Source of the DNA: Prochlorococcus sp. AG-409-I11
Lineage (GTDB): Bacteria > Cyanobacteriota > Cyanobacteriia > PCC-6307 > Cyanobiaceae
Assembly (NCBI GenBank): GCA_003215725.1
Contig: QCJX01000003.1
Coordinates: 53,005 to 117,004, forward strand
Direction: 5' to 3'
Length of the DNA: 64,000 nt
The notes beneath the pieces were generated by a model. The model worked only from the letters and a program-made list of their open reading frames with translations. It searched no databases and was not told the origin of the DNA. Position numbers and translations under genes: made by a program. Each line of letters begins with the position of its first letter. Position 1 is the first letter of the stretch. Shown piece by piece: positions 55,518 to 64,000 of the stretch.

Positions 55518-57437
55518 TTGTTCTTGAGCAAAATGAGCATTAGCGCTCTAACCTTTAATCTCAGAATAAGAATTCTTTTTGCCGTGACCCTGGCCTCTTC
55601 ACCTAAGTCCCTAGGTGATCCTCATCATCAGAGACCATCTCTTATGACTGGGGCTGATGCTTTGATGGATGCGCTTAGAAGACATGATGTAGATACAATT
55701 TTTGGTTATCCCGGAGGTGCCATTCTTCCTATCTATGACTCTGTTCATAAGGCACAAGAGCAAGGGTGGTTAAAACATTTTCTAGTTCGTCATGAACAAG
55801 GGGGAGCTCATGCTGCGGATGGTTATGCAAGGGCAACAGGAAAGGTGGGTGTTTGTTTTGGAACTTCAGGACCGGGTGCAACAAATCTTGTAACTGGCAT
55901 TGCAACTGCCCAAATGGATTCGGTCCCTCTGGTTGTTGTTACAGGGCAGGTCCCCCGTCCTGCAATTGGAACAGATGCTTTTCAGGAAACAGATATTTTT
56001 GGGATTACTCTTCCAATAGTTAAACACTCTTGGGTTGTAAGAGATCCTGCTGATATTGCAAAAGTCGTTGCGCAGGCTTTTCTGATTGCAGGGTCTGGAA
56101 GACCTGGCCCTGTATTGATTGACATTCCAAAAGATGTTGGCCAAGAACTTTTTGAATATTTGGCTGTTGATCCAGGTTCTTCTTTTCCCCCAGGCTTTCA
56201 TCTTCCTAGGTCTCCCGACCTTGACTCTATCTCTGCAGCTTTAGATCTGATTGAACAATCTGAATGTCCTCTTTTATACGTAGGGGGTGGAGTTATTTCT
56301 TCTGGTGCACATGAAAGTATTAATGCTCTTGCAAAACGTTATCAACTACCTGTTACAACAACATTAATGGGTAAAGGAGCATTTGATGAGTGTGATCCGC
56401 TTTCAATAGGAATGCTTGGCATGCATGGAACTGCATATGCAAATTTTGCAGTGACGGAATGTGACTTGCTAATTGCTATTGGAGCTCGTTTTGATGACAG
56501 AGTAACTGGCAAGCTTGATACTTTTGCCCCTCGCGCGAAGGTGATCCATTTTGAGATAGACCCTGCAGAAGTAAGTAAAAACAGAGTTGCAGATGTAGCT
56601 GTTTTAGGTGATGTCAGGGAGGGACTAAAAGAGTTGTTAAAGCTTGGGGAGAGAAGAGATTTTAAACCAAAAACCTCAGCATGGTTATCTCGTATTGATT
56701 CTTGGAAAAATCGTTATCCATTGATTAACCCTCCTAAAGAAGGTGAAATTTACCCTCAAGAAGCATTGTTGGAAGTTAGAGATTTAGCAAAGGGGGCATA
56801 CATCACTACTGATGTTGGCCAACATCAAATGTGGGCTGCACAATATTTATTAACTGGTCCTCGTCAATGGATAAGTAGCGGAGGATTAGGAACTATGGGA
56901 TATGGAATGCCTGCAGCTTTAGGGGCTCAGATTGCTTTTCCAAAAGAAAAAGTTATATGTATTGCTGGAGATGCAAGTATTCTTATGAATATTCAGGAGT
57001 TAGGGACAATATCTCAATATCAATTAAATACAAAAATAATTATAATTAATAATCAATGGCAAGGCATGGTTCGTCAATGGCAAGAAAGTTTCTATGAAGA
57101 ACGATACTCTGCTTCTAATATGCATTCTGGGATGCCAGACTTTGTTGCATTAGCAAACTCTTTTGGGATAGATGGTGTTTTAATTAATGATCGTAAGGAA
57201 TTGAAAACCAAACTTAAAGATGCATTCAATAAATCTACTCCAGTGTTAATAGATATACATGTAAGGCGAGGGGAAAATTGTTATCCAATGGTACCTCCTG
57301 GTAAAAGTAATGCGCAAATGGTTGGATTACCTTCTTCTGCTGATTTGCCAAAGGATGTGATGATTGAGTGCTCTGTATGTGGTTCCAAGGTTGATAATCA
57401 ATTTAAATATTGTAGCGAATGTGGTTCCTTACTTTGA
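55518..57437 (+). CDS. ilvB: Acetolactate synthase large subunit with C-terminal zinc ribbon, 639 aa
   Basis: First step of branched-chain amino acid synthesis; a ThDP enzyme. The PP domain ([37 protein letters not shown]) and the ThDP motif [17 protein letters not shown] are intact. The last 25 residues hold a zinc ribbon, [20 protein letters not shown] (Cys at 618, 621, 632, 635), which classical IlvB lacks. The first about 40 residues are variable, so the start at 55518 or at ATG 55533 is uncertain. The small subunit IlvN is not next to it. Confidence 0.94.
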   Translation: MFLSKMSISALTFNLRIRILFAVTLASSPKSLGDPHHQRPSLMTGADALMDALRRHDVDTIFGYPGGAILPIYDSVHKAQEQGWLKHFLVRHEQGGAHAADGYARATGKVGVCFGTSGPGATNLVTGIATAQMDSVPLVVVTGQVPRPAIGTDAFQETDIFGITLPIVKHSWVVRDPADIAKVVAQAFLIAGSGRPGPVLIDIPKDVGQELFEYLAVDPGSSFPPGFHLPRSPDLDSISAALDLIEQSECPLLYVGGGVISSGAHESINALAKRYQLPVTTTLMGKGAFDECDPLSIGMLGMHGTAYANFAVTECDLLIAIGARFDDRVTGKLDTFAPRAKVIHFEIDPAEVSKNRVADVAVLGDVREGLKELLKLGERRDFKPKTSAWLSRIDSWKNRYPLINPPKEGEIYPQEALLEVRDLAKGAYITTDVGQHQMWAAQYLLTGPRQWISSGGLGTMGYGMPAALGAQIAFPKEKVICIAGDASILMNIQELGTISQYQLNTKIIIINNQWQGMVRQWQESFYEERYSASNMHSGMPDFVALANSFGIDGVLINDRKELKTKLKDAFNKSTPVLIDIHVRRGENCYPMVPPGKSNAQMVGLPSSADLPKDVMIECSVCGSKVDNQFKYCSECGSLL

Positions 57438-57802
57438 GGAAGAGAATATACCTATATATAGTTCTAATTGTTCTTATAGTTTTCACTTACCCACTTATAA
57501 CCTTCTCTGCTGAAGTGCTGCAAGTAAGAAGCTCTTCTCTTTTGACAATTGGTGATAATAATCGTACTTATAATCTGCGACTTGCTTGTGTAAAAGTTGA
57601 GAATGTAAATGAAAAGAAAGCTTTTGATTGGTTAAAGTTAAAACTCCCAAGGCATACACGAGTTAATATCCGCCCCAATGGATATACTGAAGGTTATATT
57701 GAAGCAAGGGTATTTGTTTTGGGTGAAAAGAATGATTTAGGTAATATGATGAATTCTATAGGTTTGGCAAAATTAGAATGTCAGAGCTTAGATATGCCCT
57801 AA
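57419..57802 (+). CDS. SNase-like secreted or anchored protein, 127 aa
   Basis: After a signal anchor ([20 protein letters not shown]) comes a beta-rich domain resembling staphylococcal nuclease: [38 protein letters not shown] and [20 protein letters not shown]. The usual catalytic Arg/Glu motifs are not evident, so activity is doubtful. The ATG overlaps ilvB by 19 bases; a TTG at 57434 gives a 4-base (TTGA) overlap and may be the real start. Confidence 0.6.
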   Translation: MWFLTLRKRIYLYIVLIVLIVFTYPLITFSAEVLQVRSSSLLTIGDNNRTYNLRLACVKVENVNEKKAFDWLKLKLPRHTRVNIRPNGYTEGYIEARVFVLGEKNDLGNMMNSIGLAKLECQSLDMP

Positions 57803-58587
57803 GAAATTATTACACTCCATTGACGTTTTTTTGTCTTGTCTCTCCTCCAAGAGTTGAAGAGATGATTCTCGGAAAAAGTGCAGATTGAGCTAACATTAAT
57901 ATTTTTATATTCAATACCTGCATTTAATAATTGCTTTAGTGCTACTTTTTTAAGATTAAGCTTAAACTTGTTGGATTTCTTGTCGAATTTAGAAAATTCT
58001 TTGACAAGGATATTTCTTATATAGTCTTCGCTTGTACTATATTCTAATTTTGCACTAAGGCTTTCTTTTATTGAATTTATTACTGAGGCCCCTACTTCAT
58101 AATGTTCTACTGCTATTGCTGGTCCAATAGCAACTAATAATTGCTTTTTTGCTGATCCATTACGCTCTAACTTGTTAATTGTTTTTATTAGTATTCTGGC
58201 TGCTAATCCTCTCCATCCAGCATGAGAGGCTGCTACGTTCCCTGTTTCTGGATCTGCAAATAAAACCGGTAAGCAATCAGCACTATATATCCAAAGACTT
58301 TGATTCTTCTGGCTGTTAATTAAACCATCTGCTTCATTTGGTATGGGTTTGTAAACCTTGTTTGCGATTAAAACTTTATTGCTATGAACTTGTTTTACTT
58401 GATGAATACTTGCGGTCTTGCTGAAAATTTTGGAGAGCTCGTTAGGTCCTTTTCCTTTCCATTCTTTTGTAAAAAAACCATGTTTAAAATTCTCTCTCAA
58501 TAAATGTTCTGACTGAAGAATAGACCCTTCTTTTAATTGAACCCAATGCCAAGCATAATTAGATTTAGTAAACTTTCCTACAGTCAT
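57799..58587 (-). CDS. YfiH/PgeF-type purine nucleoside phosphorylase family, 262 aa
   Basis: Multicopper-oxidase-like fold. The family motifs are VHSNKVLIANKVYKP, IYSADCLPVLFADPETGNVA, ASHAGWRGLAARILIKTI and the C-terminal CTFSENHLFNSWRRD. The Cys/His pair that binds zinc or copper is present. Known members act on purine nucleosides (adenosine, inosine) or correct peptidoglycan precursors. Its last 4 bases overlap the SNase-like gene that faces it. Confidence 0.88.
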   Translation of the reverse strand: MTVGKFTKSNYAWHWVQLKEGSILQSEHLLRENFKHGFFTKEWKGKGPNELSKIFSKTASIHQVKQVHSNKVLIANKVYKPIPNEADGLINSQKNQSLWIYSADCLPVLFADPETGNVAASHAGWRGLAARILIKTINKLERNGSAKKQLLVAIGPAIAVEHYEVGASVINSIKESLSAKLEYSTSEDYIRNILVKEFSKFDKKSNKFKLNLKKVALKQLLNAGIEYKNINVSSICTFSENHLFNSWRRDKTKKRQWSVIIS

Positions 58588-58628
58588 AGATCAATAATTT
58601 CTTGAAACTTTATTTAACTACTAACTAC

Positions 58629-59522
58629 TTAATTATCTAAATCTCTCATCATCCAAAACCCTGCAAAGAATTCATCGGAAGGTGTCTTTTGTACAGCTAT
58701 AAATTGAAAACCGTCGGCCTTCTCTTTTGACGTTTTAATAGTTTGCTTGGCTTCAAGTGCTGTCTCACTTGATAAATCAGTCACTAGCCATCTATCTTCT
58801 TGCCCTGCTTCAAGAAGAAGTTGATTGCCTTCAATAGAAAGTTTTACGGGTTCTAATCCTCCTAACCATCCTGAAAGTGCAAGTGCTCTTCTTTTACTAA
58901 ACAAACGTAATCCAGGTATCAAAATGTCTTGATCTATTTCTTTGCTTATTGGTAAAAGACTATTGAACTCGATAGGCCAATCTTTGGCTTCTCTTAGTTC
59001 CCTTACTGTTAGTAATGAAAAGCAGCAGGCATCTCCTCTCGCAGCTTCAGGTAGTGGTTCTGGTTGATTAAGAATTGGTGAGGAAATTGGCGCTAGTGGA
59101 CCTGCTAAAAAGCCAGGTTCATTTGGATAAACTTCTTTTTCTCTGAAGGAGAGCCAATCAAGAAGAGAGTAAGTTCTTCTGCTTGGAACAACTTCTATTC
59201 CAACTTTTGAAGCTGCTTTATTAACCATCGTTTTCATGGAAGTTCTCCAGCACCTCAACTTTGAGGGAGTATCCCATCCTTGATTTTTTGCTTCTAAAAT
59301 CGCCTCTTCAAGTGAATTAGCAAGCCAGATTGAATTGACTTCCCCTGCAGGACAATTCTTTTCCCATCTGAAAGGTTCACTCCCAGAGAGATCTTGTGTA
59401 GTTGTAATTAGCAATTCCCAACGTTTTTTTCCATTGGCATCAACTATGGGTCTGGAGTAAAAATCAAGCTCCCAATCAGCTTTTCTTGATGGATTATTTT
59501 TTGCAGGTTGGATTGAAGTCAT
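58629..59522 (-). CDS. Tab2/Atab2-family RNA-binding-type protein, 297 aa
   Basis: Tab2 proteins are needed for photosystem I psaB expression in plants and algae. The family N-terminus WELDFYSRPIVDANGKKRWE and the CWRTSMKTMVNKAASKVGIE block are clear, as is the VVPSRRTYSLLDWLSFREKE block. It starts one base before the S1-like stop (TAATG). Cyanobacterial members may affect translation or mRNA stability of photosystem genes; this copy is intact. Confidence 0.88.
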   Translation of the reverse strand: MTSIQPAKNNPSRKADWELDFYSRPIVDANGKKRWELLITTTQDLSGSEPFRWEKNCPAGEVNSIWLANSLEEAILEAKNQGWDTPSKLRCWRTSMKTMVNKAASKVGIEVVPSRRTYSLLDWLSFREKEVYPNEPGFLAGPLAPISSPILNQPEPLPEAARGDACCFSLLTVRELREAKDWPIEFNSLLPISKEIDQDILIPGLRLFSKRRALALSGWLGGLEPVKLSIEGNQLLLEAGQEDRWLVTDLSSETALEAKQTIKTSKEKADGFQFIAVQKTPSDEFFAGFWMMRDLDN

Positions 59523-60799
59523 TAATTTGATGTTTCTTCTTTAGGATTTGATTCATTTTGTTTGAGGACGCTTCGCGCTTTAATTGCACGTTCTTCCGCC
59601 TCAATCATTATTTTTTCTTTTTCAACTAAGATTTCTCCAGGAGTACTCTCTAAAAGAGCTGTATTCAAGCCGATTCGACCTCTCCTAGGATCAACGTCTG
59701 TAATTAAGGCTTTGACTTGATCCCCTTGATTGAATACTTCTCTAAGTGATCGAAGACTTCCATTGGTAACCATTGATTGGTGTAAAAGTCCACTAACACC
59801 ACCTAAATCAACGAAAAACCCATAGGGCTTTATGGCTAGAACACGACCTTCTACAAGTTGTCCAATTTTGAGTTCAGCTAGCCGTGTAGCGATAGCTGCT
59901 TTCTTTTCAGAAAGAACTAATTTCCTTGTCTCTGGGTTTACTTCAAGAAAAGCGGTAGGCAAAGTTTTGCCTACAAGTGACTCGTGGTTCTCTCCTTGTT
60001 CAAGCTGAGATCGAGGAATGAATCCTCTTAAACCTTCAAGATCACATGTGACGCCTCCACGATTAAATCCATTTACAGTCACTTGAACAACTTTGCCTTC
60101 TTTCTCAAGTTCACGTACTTTGTCCCAACTTTTGCGAAGGGCTAAAGCTCTGCAACTGATAGTTACCATTCCGTCGGCATTTTGTTCTCTAGTTACTAAA
60201 ACCTCAACTTCCATGCCAATAGGGAAGCGCTCTTTGATATTCGTAATTACTCCAAGTCCACATTCATTTTTTGGCATAAAGCCTGGAGCTTTCCCTCCAA
60301 TATCTACGTATACCCCATCACTTTCTACTCCTATCACTGATCCTTTTGCCGTCTCACCAGTGCTCCCAATTGGTTCGTTCTGATCTAGAGCCGCTAAGAA
60401 CGCATCTTCATCAAAGTCAAAATCATCGACACTCCTATCGGCGAACCTAGTTTCATCAGGTTGATTTGATTTGACTTCTCGTCCCCGTAAATTCTGTTTC
60501 TCAGGACCAATAAGGTCTGCCATCGAAACATTTTCTAGTTCATCAACATCTAAATTGACCTTTGAAGAACTTTGCAAATTGATTCTTGAGGTGGAGTCCC
60601 CTTCTTGTGATCTACTGCTTTTGTCGGAATTTAAAAAACCAAACTTGGTGTTTCTTTCAGCATCAGTTGATTTTTTGTCTAAATCTTCTTTTGCGTCTTT
60701 GCGACTGATATGCATCACTTGCAAAGGTTTCTTCGGCGCTTCAGGTGTTTGCCTGGGTCGCTTAGGTTCGTTTGGTTTTTGACTGCCTGATCCGGCCAT
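59522..60799 (-). CDS. S1-domain RNA-binding protein (Rps1-like), 425 aa
   Basis: Three S1 OB-fold repeats follow an about 140-residue disordered, Lys/Asp-rich N-terminus (PRQTPEAPKKPLQVMH). The first S1 starts GSVIGVESDGVYVDIGGKAP, the second lies around VQVTVNGFNRGGVTCDLEGL, the third around VEGRVLAIKPYGFFVDLGGV. It resembles the second ribosomal-S1-type protein of marine cyanobacteria. It overlaps the Tab2 gene by one base, so both are co-translated; both could control photosystem mRNA translation. Confidence 0.88.
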   Translation of the reverse strand: MAGSGSQKPNEPKRPRQTPEAPKKPLQVMHISRKDAKEDLDKKSTDAERNTKFGFLNSDKSSRSQEGDSTSRINLQSSSKVNLDVDELENVSMADLIGPEKQNLRGREVKSNQPDETRFADRSVDDFDFDEDAFLAALDQNEPIGSTGETAKGSVIGVESDGVYVDIGGKAPGFMPKNECGLGVITNIKERFPIGMEVEVLVTREQNADGMVTISCRALALRKSWDKVRELEKEGKVVQVTVNGFNRGGVTCDLEGLRGFIPRSQLEQGENHESLVGKTLPTAFLEVNPETRKLVLSEKKAAIATRLAELKIGQLVEGRVLAIKPYGFFVDLGGVSGLLHQSMVTNGSLRSLREVFNQGDQVKALITDVDPRRGRIGLNTALLESTPGEILVEKEKIMIEAEERAIKARSVLKQNESNPKEETSN

Positions 60800-60862
60800 T
60801 GGGCCCTTATGGTCGTCGGTGGTTCATTCTTACAGGCAAGGTCATTAGTTTGAAGTACTTGT

Positions 60863-61684
60863 GTGATGACTTTCAGTTCTAATTTTCGACAATTTGAATA
60901 TTTCAGTTGGCCTAATGCTGCTGAAATAGCAAAAACAGAGGGCTCCACTTTGGTTTGGCCCTTTGGGGCCTTGGAGCAACATGGTCCTCATCTTCCATTA
61001 GCTACGGACAGTTTTTTTGCTGAGCAGATTTTGAAGGAGGTTTTTAAAAAATTGCCTGAAAGCTTCCCTATTTGGATGTTACCTACTCAATCACTTGGTT
61101 TTTCACCAGAGCACTCGTCTTTCCCAGGAACTATTTCTTTACCTGCAAACCTTTTATTGCAATTAGTAATGGAGGTGGGTAGCCAGATTTCTGCAATGGG
61201 ATTTAAGCGACTTTTATTCTTTAATGCTCATGGTGGACAAATCGGCTTATTACAAGCTGCTGCAAGAGAACTCAAGATGAGATGCCCTTCTATGTCTGTA
61301 CTGCCTTGTTTCCTTTGGAGCGGTGTTCCTTCTTTGCAAAAATTGATTTCTTCAGACGAGCAAAAAGAAGATCTTCATGCAGGTTTTGTTGAAACAAGCC
61401 TTATGCTTTCACTTGCCCCAGAATTGGTTGGGTCTGAAAGGCCAAAAGATGGAGAGCATTCCTCTCTTGAATCAGATTCAACACCACCTAAAGGATGGAG
61501 TTTAGAAGGTGCAGCTCCTTGCTCTTGGTTAACTAACGAGATAAGTGTTACAGGGGTTATAGGGGATAGTGGTAAGGCTAATACTCTCTTGGGAGAACAG
61601 ATTAGAGGAGAATTGGTTGATCGCTGGGTATATCTTTTTTCTAGTTTGATGGAGAGCGATTGGCCACCTGTCGGACCTTGTTAA
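60863..61684 (+). CDS. Creatininase-family amidohydrolase, 273 aa
   Basis: A metal-dependent amidohydrolase. Residues in STLVWPFGALEQHGPHLPLA and ATDSFFAEQIL give the family His/Glu/Asp ligands; the SLGFSPEHSSFPGTISLPA block and LLFFNAHGGQIGLLQAAARE carry the remaining ligands. In other bacteria it may act in riboflavin or cofactor-related ring opening (MftE, ArfB-type). The GTG at 60863 or the ATG at 60866 could start it. It faces away from the S1-like gene with 63 bases between. Confidence 0.85.
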   Translation: MMTFSSNFRQFEYFSWPNAAEIAKTEGSTLVWPFGALEQHGPHLPLATDSFFAEQILKEVFKKLPESFPIWMLPTQSLGFSPEHSSFPGTISLPANLLLQLVMEVGSQISAMGFKRLLFFNAHGGQIGLLQAAARELKMRCPSMSVLPCFLWSGVPSLQKLISSDEQKEDLHAGFVETSLMLSLAPELVGSERPKDGEHSSLESDSTPPKGWSLEGAAPCSWLTNEISVTGVIGDSGKANTLLGEQIRGELVDRWVYLFSSLMESDWPPVGPC

Positions 61685-61735
61685 ATTGTTTATTCACGCT
61701 ACGGAGTAAGAAATAAAAAGCCATTTTGGCCATAG

Positions 61736-62506
61736 ATGGTTAAAGTCTCTGGAATTGCTCATTACATGAATAGATCTATGACGGTTCTTGAAGCGTCTGA
61801 ATTGGAAGTGATTGATTGCCCAAGTGCGACATCAAATGAATTGCCTGATTTCACAACTGAAGCATATAAAGATGCCTACAGTCGCATAAATGCAATTGTG
61901 ATTGAAGGGGAACAAGAAGCACATGACAATTACGTTGCGATAGGTACTTTGCTACCTGACCAAGCTGAAGAGTTGAAGAAACTTGCCCGAATGGAAATAA
62001 AGCATATGAAGGGCTTTACTGCATGTGGCAAAAATCTTGGTGTTGTAGCTGATATGCCTTTCGCTAAAGCTTTTTATGACAAACTTCATGGAAATTTCCA
62101 AGAAGCACTAGCAGAGGGGAAATTAACTACTTGTTTCCTAATACAAGCAATTCTTATAGAAGCTTTTGCTATCTCTGCATATCACGTTTACATTCGAGTT
62201 GCGGATCCTTTTGCTAAAAAAATTACTGAAGGTGTTGTTCAAGATGAGTACCTTCATCTGAACTATGGACAAGAGTGGCTCAAAGCGAACTTGGATAGTT
62301 GCAAGAAAGAGTTAATTGATGCAAACAAAGCCAACCTTCCTCTTATTAGATCAATGCTTGATCAGGTTGCTAAGGATGCATCAACACTTCATATGGATAA
62401 GGAAGAGTTAATGGAAGAATTCATGATCGCTTATCAAGATTCATTAACTGAGATAGGTTTGGATAATCGTGAAATTGCCAGAATGGCTCTAGCTGCGGTG
62501 GTTTGA
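61736..62506 (+). CDS. ado: Aldehyde deformylating oxygenase, 256 aa
   Basis: Converts fatty aldehydes to alkanes. It is a ferritin-like di-iron protein: ligands lie in IVIEGEQEAHDNY, LARMEIKHMKGFTACG, AILIEAFAISAYHVYI and VVQDEYLHLNYGQEWL. The core begins around residue 38 (LPDFTTEAYKDAYSRI). An N-terminal extension precedes it. An internal ATG at 61778 (MTVLEASELEV) would give a more usual length, so the true start is uncertain. It is followed by aar with a hairpin between. Confidence 0.94.
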   Translation: MVKVSGIAHYMNRSMTVLEASELEVIDCPSATSNELPDFTTEAYKDAYSRINAIVIEGEQEAHDNYVAIGTLLPDQAEELKKLARMEIKHMKGFTACGKNLGVVADMPFAKAFYDKLHGNFQEALAEGKLTTCFLIQAILIEAFAISAYHVYIRVADPFAKKITEGVVQDEYLHLNYGQEWLKANLDSCKKELIDANKANLPLIRSMLDQVAKDASTLHMDKEELMEEFMIAYQDSLTEIGLDNREIARMALAAVV

Positions 62507-62530
62507 TACTAGTTATAACTTGTTTGATTA

Positions 62531-62575
62531 CTTGATTGGTTAAATGACTAACACAAGTCGTTTTAACTAATCAAG
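62531..62575 (+). repeat. Long hairpin between ado and aar
   Basis: CTTGATTGGTTAAA (62531-62544) pairs with TTTAACTAATCAAG (62562-62575) with one G-U pair, and an inner GACT/AGTC stem encloses AACACA. It is followed by AGGGTAATGG, not by a T run, so it is a poor rho-independent terminator. It lies 79 bases before the aar ATG. It may control mRNA processing or relative expression of the two genes. Confidence 0.6.
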
Positions 62576-62653
62576 AGGGTAATGGGGCCCTTGATGGACT
62601 AATGTCCAAATCCTTGACTTAAGGCTTAGTTCCGATTAAGCGTTTTTTAGGCA

Positions 62654-63694
62654 ATGTTTGGATTGATCGGACACTCCACAAGTTTTCAGGATGCCAGAAG
62701 GAAGGCAATGGAATTGGGCTATGACCATATTGCGGAGGGTGATCTTGATGTTTGGTGCACTGCACCTCCTCAATTGGTTGAACATGTAGAGGTAGTAAGC
62801 CCTCTTGGGAAAAAAATTGAGGGGGCATATATAGATTCTTGTTTCGTTCCAGAAATGCTTAGTCGTTTTAAGACAGCAAGGAGAAAGGTCCTTAATGCAA
62901 TGGAACTTGCTCAAAAAAAAGGAATAAATATCACTGCCTTAGGAGGATTTACTTCAATTATCTTTGAGAATTTCAACCTCCTTCAACATAAGCACGTTAG
63001 AAATACAACTCTTGAATGGGAGCGCTTTACTACAGGCAATACTCATACTGCTTGGGTTATATGCCGTCAATTAGAAATTAATGCTCCTTTGATAGGACTT
63101 GACTTGAGCAAAGCTCGAGTAGCAGTTGTGGGGGCTACAGGAGATATCGGTAGTGCAGTTTGTCGTTGGCTTTCTCAACGCACAGGTGTTGCAGAATTGC
63201 TATTAGTAGCGAGACAGCAACAACCTTTGCTTGATCTTCAGCAAGAGTTGGGTGGAGGAAGAATCCTCGGCCTTGAAAAGGCATTGTCAGAGGCAGATAT
63301 CGTTGTTTGGGTGGCAAGTATGCCTAAGACTTTAGATATTAATTCTTCTCAAATTCGTAGACCATGTCTGATGATTGATGGAGGATATCCAAAAAATCTT
63401 GATGAAAAGTTTTCCGGTTCAGGAGTACATGTTCTTAAAGGTGGAATAGTTGAATTTTTTGAAGATATTGGATGGAATATGATGGAACTAGCAGAAATGG
63501 AAAACCCGAAAAGACAAATGTTTGCATGCTTTGCTGAGGCAATGCTTTTAGAGTTTGAAGATTTTCATACTAATTTCAGCTGGGGGCGTAACAACATCAC
63601 ACTTGAAAAAATGGATTTTATTGGCCAAGCTTCTATTAAGCATGGCTTTTCTGCCTTGAGCCTTAATTCACAAGCTCAGGCAAAAGTCGCCTGA
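62654..63694 (+). CDS. aar: Long-chain acyl-ACP reductase, 346 aa
   Basis: Reduces acyl-ACP to fatty aldehyde, the substrate of ado. The N-terminus ([20 protein letters not shown]) is family-typical. The Rossmann nucleotide site is [19 protein letters not shown]. The catalytic Cys is in [18 protein letters not shown]. Length is normal. It lies 147 bases downstream of ado and 23 bases upstream of accA, so lipid precursor supply is co-located. Confidence 0.95.
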   Translation: MFGLIGHSTSFQDARRKAMELGYDHIAEGDLDVWCTAPPQLVEHVEVVSPLGKKIEGAYIDSCFVPEMLSRFKTARRKVLNAMELAQKKGINITALGGFTSIIFENFNLLQHKHVRNTTLEWERFTTGNTHTAWVICRQLEINAPLIGLDLSKARVAVVGATGDIGSAVCRWLSQRTGVAELLLVARQQQPLLDLQQELGGGRILGLEKALSEADIVVWVASMPKTLDINSSQIRRPCLMIDGGYPKNLDEKFSGSGVHVLKGGIVEFFEDIGWNMMELAEMENPKRQMFACFAEAMLLEFEDFHTNFSWGRNNITLEKMDFIGQASIKHGFSALSLNSQAQAKVA

Positions 63695-63717
63695 GCTTAA
63701 TTTCATCTTTTCTTCCT

Positions 63718-64000
63718 ATGGCTCGACGTTACCTACTTGAGTTCGAGAAGCCACTAGTTGAACTTGAGAAACAAATTGAACAGATACGAGAACTTGCCCG
63801 AGATTCGGAAGTTGATGTAAGTCAGCAGTTGCTTCAACTTGAAACACTAGCCACTAGAAGACGTGAAGAAATTTTTAAAGCTTTATCACCTGCTCAAAAG
63901 ATTCAAGTCGCCCGTCACCCTCAAAGACCTAGCACTCTTGACTACATACAGATGTTTTGTGATGACTGGGTTGAATTACATGGAGATAGAAATGGCAGTG
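63718..64000 (+). CDS. accA: Acetyl-CoA carboxylase carboxyltransferase alpha, partial
   Basis: The first 94 codons of accA before the window end. The sequence ([20 protein letters not shown], and [19 protein letters not shown]) and the block [20 protein letters not shown] match the N-terminal domain of the alpha subunit. It provides malonyl-CoA for fatty acid synthesis, directly upstream of the hydrocarbon pathway in metabolism. Confidence 0.93.
   Translation, partial: MARRYLLEFEKPLVELEKQIEQIRELARDSEVDVSQQLLQLETLATRRREEIFKALSPAQKIQVARHPQRPSTLDYIQMFCDDWVELHGDRNGS

Overview
The window looks like a chromosomal segment of a marine picocyanobacterium, most likely a low-light Prochlorococcus. The evidence is AT-rich DNA, very compact gene packing, several high-light-inducible (hli) genes, a ferrochelatase with a C-terminal chlorophyll-binding helix, a cyanobacterial alkane pathway (aldehyde deformylating oxygenase plus acyl-ACP reductase) next to accA, psb27, a Tab2-type protein, and a decayed copy of the Som-type porin of marine cyanobacteria. 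The strain assignment is inference; no database was searched. I saw no tRNA, rRNA, CRISPR array or insertion sequence.

Layout. 1-5.4 kb is an accessory zone. It holds one hli gene behind an RpaB/HLR1-like element, a run of very small and mostly membrane proteins (several under 60 residues), a porin pseudogene on the minus strand, a ribbon-helix-helix protein, a MarR-like regulator and about 900 bases of nearly empty DNA ending in a GC-rich hairpin. 5.4-8.6 kb holds an ArnT/PMT-type glycosyltransferase flanked by two opposite-strand polytopic membrane proteins. 8.8-12.7 kb is a four-gene sugar-type ABC importer operon. 12.9-13.8 kb is a four-hli operon that ends in the same kind of microprotein that follows the first hli gene. 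14-24.6 kb holds larC, a membrane flippase-like protein, an iron-type ABC permease, a CobW GTPase, pterin dehydratase, a YjbQ protein, an M32 carboxypeptidase and a pyrophosphatase.

24.6-64 kb is core genome: hemC, rpoD, priA, a DUF2854-argB-DUF3153 operon, an ssb-like gene, cobK, cutA, a proS-psb27-purA-pfkB-type kinase run, a second pyrophosphatase, an ArsC/Spx protein, lepB, a dihydroorotase-like protein, a tandem histidine phosphatase, a CPBP protease, an ftsL-position gene with ftsI, transaldolase, pyrH-frr-geranylgeranyl reductase-like, cobO, an integrase-family gene, hemH, ilvB, a SNase-like protein, a YfiH protein, Tab2 and S1-like proteins, a creatininase, ado, aar and the start of accA.

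Themes. Photoprotection and chlorophyll handling recur (five hli genes plus the hemH helix, hemC, psb27, a reductase of the geranylgeranyl family). The most interesting signals are at small scale: a 21-27 residue peptide duplicated behind two hli loci with synonymous divergence; a matching 52-53 base upstream element at both hli loci; a train of four overlapping or abutting micro-ORFs at 1992-2364; paralogous pyrophosphatases, one lacking a metal-ligand Asp; a dihydroorotase-like protein missing its HxH motif; C-terminal add-on domains on IlvB (zinc ribbon) and transaldolase (EF-hands); and a long hairpin between ado and aar.
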